From positions 1-64,000 of the forward strand of contig JACQYL010000054.1 of assembly GCA_016208165.1 (NCBI GenBank): 64,000 nucleotides of DNA, given 5' to 3'. Of the stretch, positions 12,375 to 23,332 are shown one piece after another; position 1 is the stretch's first letter, and the number at the start of each line of letters is the position of its first letter. The notes beneath the pieces were generated by a model, which saw only the letters and a list, made by a program, of their open reading frames with translations, had not been told where the DNA came from and searched no databases. Source of the stretch: Deltaproteobacteria bacterium. GTDB taxonomy: Bacteria > Desulfobacterota > Desulfarculia > JACQYL01. Made by a program: the position numbers and the translations under genes.

Positions 12375-14261
12375 TCACTCTATAAAGCGTGTATCCGCTC
12401 CGGCGAAATGTTCTTGTCTGTCCTCCGGGCCGTATATCCGGAGCCAAGTTTCCAAAATATGCTTTGCGATGGGCGCCGCGACGGCGCCGGCGTGTCCGCC
12501 GTGCTCCACCAGGACGGACAGGGCGATCCTGGGGTTCTCCACGGGCGCAAAGCATACGAACCAGGCGTGATCCCTGAATTCATATGGTACGTCCTCGGTC
12601 TTCATCCGGCGTTTGGGATCTTTGAGAGCGACGATCTGAACAGTCCCGGTCTTACCGGCCACGGACAGATTCTCCACCGATGCTTTCTTCCCCGTACCTG
12701 ATGGATCGCTGACCACTTGCTCCAGGATTTTTCGAAGCAAGTCCATGTGAGCGGCATTGACCGAGGTGACCTTGCGGATTGCGGGCTCGAAAGAACTCAC
12801 CAATCGGCCCTGCGCGGTTTCAATGCGTCGAATCAAGGCAGGGACCGGAACGCTTCCCCCATTGGCCACGGTTGAAATGAGTATGGCCGACTGGAGCGGT
12901 GTCACCAGATTAAAGCTCTGCCCTATGGCTGCGGACAGTGTTTCCCCTTTTTGCCAGGGTATGCCGAATCGTTTCAATTTCCATCCGCTGGTCGGAATCA
13001 ATCCTTCGCGTTCAGGTTCGATGACGATCCCCGTTTTTTCCGAAAGACCGAACTCCTTTGCGTAGCGGGCGATGACGTCGACTCCGAGGCGTTGGCCGAC
13101 TTGGTAGAAAAAGATGTCGCACGATTCGGTGATCGCCCTTTTAAGATCCACACGGCCGTGCCCCCAAGTCTTCCAGCAGTGGTACTCGCGGTTTCCCAGC
13201 TTGTAGGAGCCGTGACAATCCAGCAAGGTGTTGGGTGTAATGACTCCCTCAGACAGGGCTGCCAATGCGGTCACAATCTTATAGATGGATCCGGGTGAAT
13301 ATTGCCCTTGCATCGCGCGGTTCTGGAGCGGATTGAATCTATTGTCCCTGATGGCCTTCCATGTCTCGGTCGAGATACCCTGAACAAATATGTTCTGATC
13401 GAAACCGGGACTGGAAGCCATCCCCAATACCTCTCCCGTCACAGGGTCCATCGCTACGACGGCGCCGACTTTGTCTTGCAGTTGCTCTTCGATGGCGCGA
13501 TGACGATCCATGTCGAGGGACAGGTACACATTGTCGCCCGGTAACGCATCGACTTGAGTGAGTGCAGTCGTCTCCCTGCCCGCTGCGTCCACTTCGATAT
13601 GCCGGCCTCCTTTACGGCCGCGCAAGTAAGTCTCCGCTGCTTTCTCGATGCCGCTCTTACCGATGTACTCGCCCACGAAAGTGCCCGAAAAGCCGTCCTG
13701 ATCCAGTTCGTCTTTGTTGATTTCACCCAGATACCCCAGCACATGTGACGCTAATCCGGGATATACATAGTCGCGTTTGGGCTCCGCCTGAATCACGAGG
13801 CCCGGGATCTCATAACGACGCGTTTCCGCCAAGGAGAGTTCCGCCCAGGAAACGTCGGACTTGAGGAGGATTCTGTTCGAATACGCTTCCCGCTTCCCAA
13901 GTTTCATCTGAGCCATGATTTCTTCTTGAGTAAAACCCAAGATTTCCGCCAACTCGTTGGCCAGTTTTACCTGATCCCTCACATAGTCCATGTCTACATA
14001 CACACTGAACGACGGACGGTTGCTAACCAGTATGCGACCATGGCGATCCAGGATCAGGCCACGTAGCGGCATCAGATATCGCAATCGGATCCGGTTATGT
14101 ATGGACAGGTCGTAATAGGTCTCGCCTTCAAGGATCTGAAGGTAGAACAACCGTAGCACAAGAATGATGACGAGTATGAAGGCCACTACGGCGAGGTTCT
14201 TGAACCGGCCCTCAAAATCCGTAACATCGGGTAAATCCAATGGACCGATAGAACGATTCAT
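12375..14261 (-). CDS. mrdA: Penicillin-binding protein 2 (transpeptidase)
   Basis: This 628-residue class B PBP crosslinks peptidoglycan in the elongasome with RodA. It has one N-terminal membrane helix (about 22-42), a dimerisation domain (RGLILDRHGRILV...), the active-site SxxK at Ser325 in YSPGSIYKI, a second motif of the form S-C-D in ITESCDIFFYQ and the third motif KTGT in VAGKTGTVQI. It overlaps the mreD stop by ATGA, suggesting coupled translation. Length is normal. Confidence 0.97.
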   Translation of the reverse strand: MNRSIGPLDLPDVTDFEGRFKNLAVVAFILVIILVLRLFYLQILEGETYYDLSIHNRIRLRYLMPLRGLILDRHGRILVSNRPSFSVYVDMDYVRDQVKLANELAEILGFTQEEIMAQMKLGKREAYSNRILLKSDVSWAELSLAETRRYEIPGLVIQAEPKRDYVYPGLASHVLGYLGEINKDELDQDGFSGTFVGEYIGKSGIEKAAETYLRGRKGGRHIEVDAAGRETTALTQVDALPGDNVYLSLDMDRHRAIEEQLQDKVGAVVAMDPVTGEVLGMASSPGFDQNIFVQGISTETWKAIRDNRFNPLQNRAMQGQYSPGSIYKIVTALAALSEGVITPNTLLDCHGSYKLGNREYHCWKTWGHGRVDLKRAITESCDIFFYQVGQRLGVDVIARYAKEFGLSEKTGIVIEPEREGLIPTSGWKLKRFGIPWQKGETLSAAIGQSFNLVTPLQSAILISTVANGGSVPVPALIRRIETAQGRLVSSFEPAIRKVTSVNAAHMDLLRKILEQVVSDPSGTGKKASVENLSVAGKTGTVQIVALKDPKRRMKTEDVPYEFRDHAWFVCFAPVENPRIALSVLVEHGGHAGAVAAPIAKHILETWLRIYGPEDRQEHFAGADTRFIE

Positions 14262-14767
14262 CCTTGACCACGCTGATCACTGATAAGCGATTCCACCCAG
14301 GTCTCGGAACGGTCAAAAAGCAAGAAAAGTAAAGGGCTTGCGGCGGCCGTCAAGACACTGTTCCTGAACGTGCGCGCTTCAGGAACGAAAACGGGATCGT
14401 AGGGAAACGAGACCAATCCGGGAATAAGCACCCTGAAGGAAATATCCAGAATAAAAACAGCTACTATGCGGTACAACCAAAATCGGAGGTCCATTTTTTT
14501 CCCTCCGAAATAGGCCAATGCGAAAAGAGCGCAATAAAGTAATAGAAAAGCACCAGGGGCCGCTCCGGAGAACGAATCCATTAACATCGCCGAGAATAGA
14601 ACCGTTGGCGCCGCTACCAGCAGGGAATGGCACAACCCGAGGTATATTAAAAGGATGACGCCGGCGTCGCACGTTCTGAAAGCCGTCGAGATTCCCAGAC
14701 CGGAAGACTGGATTACGAAAAGAACGACCGCCCAGACAAGAAAAAGAATGGCATTAGCTGTCCGCAT
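14258..14767 (-). CDS. mreD: Rod shape-determining protein MreD
   Basis: The 169-residue small polytopic membrane protein (five or so hydrophobic stretches) is identified mainly by position between mreC and mrdA, with which it overlaps by 14 and 4 bases, and by the typical size. It is a partner of MreC in the elongasome. Confidence 0.88.
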   Translation of the reverse strand: MRTANAILFLVWAVVLFVIQSSGLGISTAFRTCDAGVILLIYLGLCHSLLVAAPTVLFSAMLMDSFSGAAPGAFLLLYCALFALAYFGGKKMDLRFWLYRIVAVFILDISFRVLIPGLVSFPYDPVFVPEARTFRNSVLTAAASPLLFLLFDRSETWVESLISDQRGQG

Positions 14768-15611
14768 CTTGATCTTCTTCCGGTCCCTCCGGAACCAAAG
14801 GCTGATTCCGTTGCAGTATTACCATCACCTGTTCGAGTGTGGAAAAGTTCACGGCAGGCTTTACCGTAATGCGCTGAAACAGGTCTCCGGGTCTGTGTTC
14901 CACACTCACTACGGTTCCGAGCAGCAGGCCCTTGGGAAAGACACCGCTCAAACCGGAAGCTATCACGGATTCTCCTTTTCCGGTTTGAATGGATGGCGAA
15001 ACGTATCTCAAGCTGCAGAGCTCGTCGCCTCTTCCCGACAGAATTCCTCTGGCGCGGCTGTTCTGTAGAATAGCGCTCACTGCACTATTTCGATCCAAAA
15101 TCAGCAGCACTTTTGAGTAGTGAGCCGAGGCGCCTGTAATCCGGCCCACGACCCCGCTGGACGCAACGACCGCCATGTCTTTCCTTACTCCCTGATTGGA
15201 GCCTTTGTCGATGATGACGGTTTCAAACCATTCGGACGGGTCTCGGGCCACGACTTGCGCCGGGATCATCGGCGTGGGCACGTCCGTCTTGAATTCCAGG
15301 AGACTTCGCAGCCTCTGATTTTCCAGGCGCTCTTCCTTGTACTGGTTCAGTTCCCAGCGAAGTTCCTCCAATTGTTTCCTCAAAATCCCGCTCTGGTGTT
15401 TGGTGTGCACTAGATCAACATAAGATTCCCAGATGGACATCAAAAAGGCGGTGGCGGCGTCAAATCCTTTCGCCAAGGGTGCGATCGCTTCCAGGGTCGC
15501 GGACTGGACGAAGCCGAAGTTGGCTCCTCCTCTCTCGGACGAGATGAAGCTTCCCAAGACAATCATGACCAGGAACAAAATGGATGTAATTAACAGCGCG
15601 CGTTTCACCAT
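14754..15611 (-). CDS. mreC: Rod shape-determining protein MreC
   Basis: This 285-residue protein has one N-terminal membrane helix (about 6-24), a periplasmic coiled coil (about 70-105) and the beta-barrel pair typical of MreC (VVARDPSEWFETVIIDKGSNQGVRKDMAVV, then SSGVVGRITG). It links cytoplasmic MreB to PBP2 and RodA. No strong Shine-Dalgarno sequence precedes the ATG, and the gap to mreB upstream is unusually long (287 bases), so it may have its own promoter. Confidence 0.95.
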   Translation of the reverse strand: MVKRALLITSILFLVMIVLGSFISSERGGANFGFVQSATLEAIAPLAKGFDAATAFLMSIWESYVDLVHTKHQSGILRKQLEELRWELNQYKEERLENQRLRSLLEFKTDVPTPMIPAQVVARDPSEWFETVIIDKGSNQGVRKDMAVVASSGVVGRITGASAHYSKVLLILDRNSAVSAILQNSRARGILSGRGDELCSLRYVSPSIQTGKGESVIASGLSGVFPKGLLLGTVVSVEHRPGDLFQRITVKPAVNFSTLEQVMVILQRNQPLVPEGPEEDQDADS

Positions 15612-15898
15612 CCAGCTCGGGGCTGTAAGTGGATAACAAAGAGAGGCCGGTTTTTTTAACAGGCTTCACGCTTGAAATGATGGCATGCAAAACGAGATAA
15701 TTCAAGTAAATCACTACCGAATCGTTCAGTGTCGCGCCGAACATCATGAGGTCCGCGAAACGGCGCCACTCTAACCCTCGGCCGGCCATCACCAGGGCGA
15801 TCGAAGAGTATTCCGGAGGGAACGGCTGTTAGGGGTATGCTGCTAGAAAAAAACAGCTTGGTGAAGAATCCTTCATTTAAATAAATCTGAGCGGTCTG
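15612..15898. other. Gap between mreB and mreC
   Basis: There are 287 bases without a supportable gene. A minus-strand open frame runs through it into mreC in another frame (15460-15792) but has no ribosome binding site. A weak TTGAAT/CATCAT pair with a 17-base spacer could serve as an mreC promoter; I do not call it. Confidence 0.4.
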
Positions 15899-17057
<1,159 letters not shown>

Positions 17058-17327
17058 CCCAAAAATCTTTGTCTTTCATTCTCTTCCGGCTTTTGTCTTC
17101 TCGGAGTTTGAACCGGGCGCCCGTTTTAAAATGTTCCAAACGGACCAAGTCCCCATGGAAGCACTTACAGAAAATGATTGACGCAGCAGTGGCTCTCGTA
17201 AGAAAATACAGTACTTAGTGAAGGTCATAACGTAAGAACAGAAGCCTGAAACTTTCATCATCCAGGTGATACTCTCCTCTATCTTCTGGACTCGAACGTT
17301 CTGCCCTGCCGAGAGGAGGACTTTGCC

Positions 17328-18776
17328 GTGAATTGGGCTGCTCCTGTGAAATACGTTCTTATTGTGTTTCTGACGTTGGGGCCGTTTCAGTGTGGTTTCT
17401 TCGATGCCATCGTTGGCGCCGAGAATGACGAGACAAAGGAGGTTCTGAACCTGGCGGAAATCGAGGCGCTGGCCTTGAAACGATGTTCCGATCTGGCCAA
17501 GGCCCGGCTGCTGATCGAAGCGGCCGAACAAGATCTTGCCAAGTCCCAGGCGGCTTTCTTTCCTCAAGTCGATCTGCTGATGCTCACAGGTCCCGCATCC
17601 GATGCCGAGAAGCCCTTTGTGCAAGACGGAGAGATTGTCTCACGTACGTCGCGTACCGACTACTCATCCATAAACGTGTTCGCACGCATAGAACTCGCCG
17701 TAACGCAACCATTGTACACATTTGGAAAACTTTCTAATAGCAGAAAAGCGGCCGAGCAGTCTGTACGTGCGGAGGAGCTGCATTTAGAACAGCTCAGGAG
17801 AGAGATCCTTCGGGATGTCCGGATACGTTACTACGGACTGGCGTTGGCCCTCATGGGGCAAGCGGCCGTCGAGGAGGGAGATCGGTACCTGAGAGACCTT
17901 CGCGAGAAGGTCGATAGACTGATCGAACTCGGCGCCGCCAACGTGGAGTTGACGGACCGCTATCGCGTGGAATCCCAGTGGGGAGCCTTGGAGCAAAGCA
18001 AAGCGCGGGTGAGATCGGCTAGAAACAAAGCGCACCGTGCGCTTAAATCTTTAATGGAATACCCGGACGATCAGGATTTCGAGATCGAGGACCGCCAATT
18101 ACCGGACTTGGAGACTGATCTGAAGCAAGAGTCGTTCTATAGCGAAACGGCGGTGGTCTCCCGGCCGGAAATCCTCCGGCTGGAAAAGGCCATTTTGGCA
18201 AAAGAGTATCAGTACGAGGCTCTCCAGTCGGATCGGTATCCGGACTTCTTTGCTGCGCTTCGGGGTGCGGTCGCCAGGGCTCCCGGGCGTGAAAGATTCA
18301 ACGACGCCTATATCAGCGACGAGTTTAACGAGGAATACATTGGATTGGTGCTCGGAGGTGAATGGCACTTGGACTTCGGGCTGAGCCAGGCTGACATCGA
18401 CCGCGCCAAAATCGAACAGTTGGCTCTCGAGCGCGAGAGGGATGTGGCTGAAAACGGAGTCGCCCTCCAGGCTGCTAACTACTACCAGGATGTGATTCGA
18501 GCAAGGGATGCGGCGTCCGCGTATCAGAGGTCGGCCAGGGTTTCCCGAAAGTGGGTCGTTACCGCTATTGCAGACTTTGATATGGGAGTAGGAGATCTTC
18601 GAGATGCCCTGGAAGCGCTCGATCAGTATGGAAAGAATCGTGGAGACTATTTATTGAATCTGTACGATTTCCATGTGGCCAAAGTGAATCTGTTGTATGC
18701 TTCCGGGATCTTGGAGGCAGATCAGGACTCGGCGAGCATCGGGAGAGGTAAGCCGATCGAACTCAACGGGAACTAG
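17328..18776 (+). CDS. TolC-family outer membrane efflux protein
   Basis: The 482-residue protein has an N-terminal signal sequence (hydrophobic to about residue 26) and then two similar halves rich in long amphipathic helices, as in outer membrane factors: LNLAEIEALALKRCSDLAKARLLIEAAEQDL..., VTQPLYTFGKLSNSRKAAE, and in the second half LAKEYQYEALQSDRYPDFF. Such proteins form the trimeric outer membrane channel of tripartite pumps. The start is GTG with GAGGAGG about 7 bases upstream. No pump or adaptor gene is adjacent; the next gene is of MlaC/HpnM type and the hopanoid genes follow, so a link with hopanoid or lipid export is possible but only inferred. Confidence 0.85.
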   Translation: MNWAAPVKYVLIVFLTLGPFQCGFFDAIVGAENDETKEVLNLAEIEALALKRCSDLAKARLLIEAAEQDLAKSQAAFFPQVDLLMLTGPASDAEKPFVQDGEIVSRTSRTDYSSINVFARIELAVTQPLYTFGKLSNSRKAAEQSVRAEELHLEQLRREILRDVRIRYYGLALALMGQAAVEEGDRYLRDLREKVDRLIELGAANVELTDRYRVESQWGALEQSKARVRSARNKAHRALKSLMEYPDDQDFEIEDRQLPDLETDLKQESFYSETAVVSRPEILRLEKAILAKEYQYEALQSDRYPDFFAALRGAVARAPGRERFNDAYISDEFNEEYIGLVLGGEWHLDFGLSQADIDRAKIEQLALERERDVAENGVALQAANYYQDVIRARDAASAYQRSARVSRKWVVTAIADFDMGVGDLRDALEALDQYGKNRGDYLLNLYDFHVAKVNLLYASGILEADQDSASIGRGKPIELNGN

Positions 18777-18843
18777 ACAAGTATTCTTGTCGAATTTTGT
18801 TGCCAAGCAGCGGCCGGGACGGAAATAATTATACAGGAACGCA

Positions 18844-19554
18844 TTGAAGTTTATGTTCTCATTCTACGAACGTTACCGCAACACACGATTGATACGAGCG
18901 CGTGGTGGAATGCGTGAAGTACTTCGCAAAAATAGGCATCTTCTGTTACAGGCTATCTGCCTTTGTTCGCTCGGGTCCTTGGCGGTCATGGCATACCCTG
19001 TTGAGAAGGGACCGACGGACCATGTGAGGAATCTCCTGGAAAGCATTTCGGACGTTCTCGAAGACCGGGTGGATCCTAAGGAAGAGGGCCAGAGCGGAAA
19101 GGCCGGAGCCATAAAGAATCTCATAGTGGCGAATTTTGACCAGGTCGAGATGGCTCGGGGCGCGCTGGGGGCGAAGTGGGATGAGCTTACGGATCAGAAA
19201 CGTGACGAGTTCCTGAGTTTGTTCAAAGCGTTATTTCTTGAATCCTACACAAAATTGGTTTTGAATTTCCTAAGGCGTGAGGAACTGGAAATCACAGGCG
19301 AATCCGAGGTCGACGGCCGTAAGATGGTTCTCACCAGGATTCGCAGAAGGGACGATGTCATTCCGGTTTCTTACTACCTTCAAAAAGAAGACGAACGATG
19401 GCTGATCGTAGAAGTCGACATTGACGGTGTGGGAATTGTTCGCAACTATAACAGGTCCTTTGGCAACGTAATTCGCAAAGCGTCGTTCGACGATCTTATT
19501 GAGAGAATGCGAATTCAAGAACGCGCCCTGAAAAAGGGCTCTGAGTCGGACTGA
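18844..19554 (+). CDS. hpnM: MlaC/Ttg2D-type protein, probably HpnM (hopanoid-associated)
   Basis: This is a predicted secreted lipid-carrier-like protein. The stretch with VANFDQVEMARGALGAKWDELTDQKRDEFLSLFKALFLESYTKLVL and the later VSYYLQKEDERWLIVEVDIDGVGIVRNYNRSF are characteristic of the MlaC fold, which binds lipids in the periplasm. Its place directly upstream of squalene-hopene cyclase favours the HpnM subgroup. The start is uncertain: TTG at 18844 has AGGA 5 bases upstream, while the ATG at 18910 gives a cleaner signal peptide (MREVLRKNRHLLLQ then a hydrophobic stretch). Confidence 0.8.
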   Translation: MKFMFSFYERYRNTRLIRARGGMREVLRKNRHLLLQAICLCSLGSLAVMAYPVEKGPTDHVRNLLESISDVLEDRVDPKEEGQSGKAGAIKNLIVANFDQVEMARGALGAKWDELTDQKRDEFLSLFKALFLESYTKLVLNFLRREELEITGESEVDGRKMVLTRIRRRDDVIPVSYYLQKEDERWLIVEVDIDGVGIVRNYNRSFGNVIRKASFDDLIERMRIQERALKKGSESD

Positions 19555-19738
19555 TCGAAAACGGCGCCGAGGACAGGCCTGTTCGAGAGAATGACTGGTT
19601 GTTTTCGATCCCTATAACAGAGTGGTACTTTGCCCGGCGGCGGGTCTTTACCCGAGGAGTACATAAGGGATCGAGCCTGCCGTGTCATGTGAACCGGTGC
19701 GTCAAGTCTATTTCAGGATTTATCGCTGGGAGAAGAGA

Positions 19739-20398
19739 ATGCCAATCACGCAACATGAGCCGGAACTTCGGTTGCACGAACGGATAGAGAATGCCGTCGC
19801 CCGGACTCAGGATCATTTCTTCCGCGACCAGGACTCCGAAGGGTACTGGTGGTATCCTCTCGAATCCAATGAGACCATAACCGCCGAGTACTTGATGTTG
19901 TTGGCTTTTTTGGGTTTGAACGAACCCGAAAAAACGAGGCTGATCAGAAATCATATACTTGAAACCCAGAGGGCGGACGGAACTTGGAGCATTTATCATG
20001 GAGGGCCTGGAGATATCAGCACGACGATAGAAGCGTATTTCGCGCTCAAGTTGGCGGCCGTTCCCACTGACATGCCCGAAATGCGGCGGGCGAAGGAATT
20101 TATCCTGGACGAAGGGGGGATTTACCAGGCTAGGATATTCACCAAGATCTTCCTGGCCCTGTTCGGTTGTTTTCCGTGGAAAGACGTCCCTTCACTGCCC
20201 GTTGAGATTATGTTGCTCCCGCCGAACTTCATTCTTTCCGTATACCGATTTTCCAGTTGGGCACGGGCTACCCTGATTCCGCTCACAATCCTGCTCCCCA
20301 CAAAGCCCGTGAACGAGTTGGGACGGGTGACTGGGCGGGAATCCAGCCCCCAATGGTCAACTCGCTTCTTGCCCTCCACACACTGGGTTACCCGGTAG
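19739..20398 (+). pseudogene. shc: Squalene-hopene cyclase, 5' fragment
   Basis: N-terminal part of squalene-hopene cyclase: the QW-type repeats and the conserved sequence FPWKDVPSLPVEIMLLP...SSWARATLIPLTIL are clear. Homology stops near 20330 (NELG); the last about 22 codons to the stop are read out of frame. In intact cyclases the KPV position is followed by about 65 more residues before the GDWAGIQPP motif; here that motif follows almost at once and in another frame. ATG at 19739 is preceded by GGGAGAAGAG. The fragment cannot make an active enzyme because the catalytic DxDD motif is in the 3' part. Confidence 0.85.
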
Positions 20399-21471
20399 AT
20401 CATCCGATAATCCAGAAGGGTTTGGAAGCCCTGGAACGATTCTGCATTCGACGTGAGCATTCACTCGAGCTGCAGGCGTGTGTGTCCCCGGTGTGGGACA
20501 CCGGCCTTACCTGCCTGGCCCTGCTGGCGTCGGGGGTGCCGCCGGAGCATCCTTCGGTTCAGAAAGGCGCCCAGTGGTTACTGAATAAGCAGATTTTTTC
20601 GGGTGGCGACTGGCAAGTCCGGGTTCCTTCCGGAAAGGCCGGGGGATGGGCGTTCGAATTTTCTAACAGCCACTACCCGGACGTGGACGACTCGGCTGTT
20701 GTACTCATGGTTCTGAAGAGGGTTCTGAACGGTGGAAATGGCGACGTCCCGGATCGTCTGAAGGCCGGAATGGAATGGGTGCTGGCGATGAGAAGCCGTG
20801 ATGGCGGCTGGGGAGCCTTTGACAAAGACAACAGCAATCAATATTTGAATAAGATACCGTTCGGCGATTTGAAAGCCATGATCGATCCCAGCACGGCGGA
20901 CCTGACAGGTCGAGTGCTGGAAATGATGGGGTGCTTTGGGTATAAAGGGGATCATCCTCTTGCGAAAGCCGCCATCCGGTTCGTTCGTGAAAAGCAGGAA
21001 GAGAGCGGTGCATGGTGGGGCAGATGGGGTGTGAATTACATCTATGGCACGTGGTCCGTACTGAGCGGTTTGAAGGGTATCGGGGAAAACATGAGTCGAC
21101 CGTATGTCAGGCGTGCGGTGGCTTGGCTCAAGGAGCGACAAAATGAAGACGGCGGATGGGGGGAAACGTGCGATAGTTACCATAAGTGCTCTTACAGCGA
21201 GTGCTCCAGCACGCCTTCCCAGACAGCCTGGGCTCTTCTGGCTCTGATGGCGGCGGGAGAGGCGGAGTCGCCGGAAGTGAGCAGAGGGATCCGATTCTTA
21301 CTGGATCGCCAGAAAGAAGACGGATCATGGGAAGAAAAAGCGTTTACCGGAACGGGCTTTCCCAAATATTTCATGATTCGTTACCAAAATTACCGGAATT
21401 GCTTCCCTTTATTGGCTCTGGGCAGGTACAGTCAGTTTCTGAAAAACGGACATATTGGGAGCGGGGACTGA
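20257..21471 (+). pseudogene. shc: Squalene-hopene cyclase, 3' fragment
   Basis: C-terminal two thirds of the cyclase. From about 20322 the frame reads GTGDWAGIQPPMVNSLLAL and continues with VSPVWDTGLTCLALLA, the catalytic acid motif YPDVDDSAVV, GGWGAFDKDN, RWGVNYIYGTWSVL, and the terminal GTGFPKYFMIRYQNYRNCFPLLALGRY. The residues before about 20320 in this frame are not homologous. Intact protein converts squalene to hopene at the membrane. The missing length must be 1 more than a multiple of 3, about 200 bases, so this is a deletion with frameshift and not a point error. All C-terminal catalytic motifs are intact. Confidence 0.88.
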
Positions 21472-21475
21472 GCGA

Positions 21476-22504
21476 TTGAAAGTCCTGGTTACGGGCGCCA
21501 CCGGGTTCATCGGAGGCCATCTAACCCGCTTGCTGGTTGAACGGGGAGACCACGTCCGGGCCTTGGTGCGGCCGGCGTCCGATAGAGAGATGCTCTCATC
21601 TCTTGAGGCGGAAACCGTTTTCGGTGATGTGCGGGATTGCGAGTCCGTTGTGAGGGCCGCCAAAGGCTGCGACACGGTGTTTCATGTTGCTGCGGATTAC
21701 CGGCTCTGGGTTCCCAATCCTTCGGATATGTACGAAACCAACGTGCAAGGTACGGTGAACGTGCTCGAGGCGGCCTTGGCCGTGAATGTCCATCGAGTCG
21801 TGTACACAAGCACGGTCGGCGCTTTGGGAATTCCGAAAAACGGGTCGCCGGGAGACGAGACCACCCCTGTGAAAGAGCGAGACCTCTGCGGACCGTACAA
21901 GCGCTCCAAATACCTTGCCGAACAGAAAGCCCTGGCTTATAACGGAAAAGGACTTCCTGTAGTAATAGTAAATCCGAGTACGCCGGTGGGTCCCGGAGAT
22001 AGAAAGCCTACGCCCACGGGTAAGATGATCGTGGATTTTCTGAACGGGAAGATACCCGCTTTTTTGGACACTGGATTGAATCTCGTCCACGTTGAAGACG
22101 TTGCCGAAGGTCATATTTTAGCGCATCAGAGGGGCAAACCGGGCGAGAAATACATTTTAGGTTGTCGAAATCTCACATTGGCTGAGATTTTTCGATTACT
22201 GGCTGAGGCCTCGGGATTGCCCGCGCCGAAAATCCGACTGCCCTATGCCCCGGTGCTCGCGGCAGCGTATGTGACTGAGGCCGTATCGAGAAGTATCACC
22301 CACCGGGAACCTCTGATTTGTCTTAATGCGGTGAGGATGGCCAAACGAAAAATGTTTTTCGATAATACCAAGGCGGTCCGGGAACTGGGTATTTCCCAAA
22401 CGCCGGTTGAGCGGGCCCTGGAAGAGGCTGTCACCTGGTTCAGGAATCATGACTATGTTCATCGGACGACTTTGCCGGAAGGTTTGAAGCATGCCGGTTG
22501 TTAG
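21476..22504 (+). CDS. hpnA: Hopanoid-associated NAD-dependent sugar epimerase/dehydratase HpnA
   Basis: This extended short-chain dehydrogenase (342 residues from the preferred start) has the NAD-binding motif VTGATGFIGGHL at its N-terminus and a YKRSKYLAE sequence with the catalytic Tyr-x-x-x-Lys. It matches the HpnA family found in hopanoid loci, which is thought to act on hopanoid head-group sugars; its reaction is not well established. I chose TTG at 21476 (sequence LKVLVTGATG) because it begins at the Rossmann strand; the open frame extends 7 codons further to another TTG. It begins 4 bases after the cyclase stop and overlaps the next gene by 14 bases. Confidence 0.88.
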   Translation: MKVLVTGATGFIGGHLTRLLVERGDHVRALVRPASDREMLSSLEAETVFGDVRDCESVVRAAKGCDTVFHVAADYRLWVPNPSDMYETNVQGTVNVLEAALAVNVHRVVYTSTVGALGIPKNGSPGDETTPVKERDLCGPYKRSKYLAEQKALAYNGKGLPVVIVNPSTPVGPGDRKPTPTGKMIVDFLNGKIPAFLDTGLNLVHVEDVAEGHILAHQRGKPGEKYILGCRNLTLAEIFRLLAEASGLPAPKIRLPYAPVLAAAYVTEAVSRSITHREPLICLNAVRMAKRKMFFDNTKAVRELGISQTPVERALEEAVTWFRNHDYVHRTTLPEGLKHAGC

Positions 22505-23324
22505 CCAAGATCAGACGGAAACAGAGAGCACGATCGGCGTCAATTCGCGGAAGCAGGACCGTAAGCTGGGCGATGAATGGTCCGACTGGAGCGGTGATCT
22601 TGACGCCTTGGAGCCGGCCATTACGGAATCCAAGCTCAAATTCATGGCCCTCGGCCTCGTGACAGTACTGCTGATGACGGCCGGATGCCTCTTATTGTGG
22701 TATCTTGCGGAGCCGCGCCTTCAACAACTGGCGCCGGCTTGGCGATGGGCGGTTCACAGCTTGCTGGTGTTCGGTTTGGTTTTTCCGGGTTTGATGTACG
22801 TGTTGCTGTTCATTCAAGTTGTGTTCGACATTCGGATCCTTCCATACCGTTTCAGTGAACGCTTCCTGTTTTTTCTTCTTCCCAAGGCGGTCTGGCTGGG
22901 AAGACGGCTCGGCCAATCCCGGGACAAGGTGGGGCATTCGTTCATCAAGGTCAACAATGCAGTGACTCGGCTCCAAGGGTCTCAGGTCGGAGAGCCGACG
23001 TTGCTGATCTTGCTGCCCCGTTGCCTTCAGGTTTCGGTGCGCAAAGAGATCAAACAGATGGCGCAAGAATACCCGTGTCGGATGACCACGGTTAGGGGAG
23101 GGGAGGAGGCTCGAAAAGAAATCCAAAAACAGCGTCCCGACTTCATCATTGCCATGGCGTGCGAACGGGATTTGATTACGGGCATAAAAGACGTGGCGCT
23201 TTCCGTTCCAGTAATCGGTATACCGAACCAACGACCGGAAGGACCCTGCAAAAACACTCTGATCCCTGTCGAAGAGTTCAGAGCAGCCCTCGACTGTATT
23301 TTCTCCAAAAACAATCGAAAGTAG
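22491..23324 (+). CDS. DUF116 family membrane protein
   Basis: This 277-residue protein has two membrane helices (about 50-73 and 86-110) and then a cytoplasmic domain with the DUF116 signature: LLILLPRCLQ, later IIAMACERDLITGIKDV and VIGIPNQRPEGPCKNT. Three cysteines in these motifs could bind metal or a cluster. Its function is unknown. It overlaps hpnA by 14 bases, has GGAAGG 8 bases before the ATG, and lies between hpnA and hpnH, so a role beside hopanoid modification is inferred from context only. Confidence 0.8.
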   Translation: MPVVSQDQTETESTIGVNSRKQDRKLGDEWSDWSGDLDALEPAITESKLKFMALGLVTVLLMTAGCLLLWYLAEPRLQQLAPAWRWAVHSLLVFGLVFPGLMYVLLFIQVVFDIRILPYRFSERFLFFLLPKAVWLGRRLGQSRDKVGHSFIKVNNAVTRLQGSQVGEPTLLILLPRCLQVSVRKEIKQMAQEYPCRMTTVRGGEEARKEIQKQRPDFIIAMACERDLITGIKDVALSVPVIGIPNQRPEGPCKNTLIPVEEFRAALDCIFSKNNRK

Positions 23325-23332
23325 ACTTCAGC

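Noticed and set aside
15460-15792. 110-residue minus frame between mreB and mreC
   Set aside because: It overlaps the mreC start in another frame, has no ribosome binding site and no recognisable motif.
20257-20398. Programmed ribosomal frameshift to join the two cyclase parts
   Set aside because: A frame change alone would not restore the about 65 missing residues, and there is no slippery heptamer at the joint.
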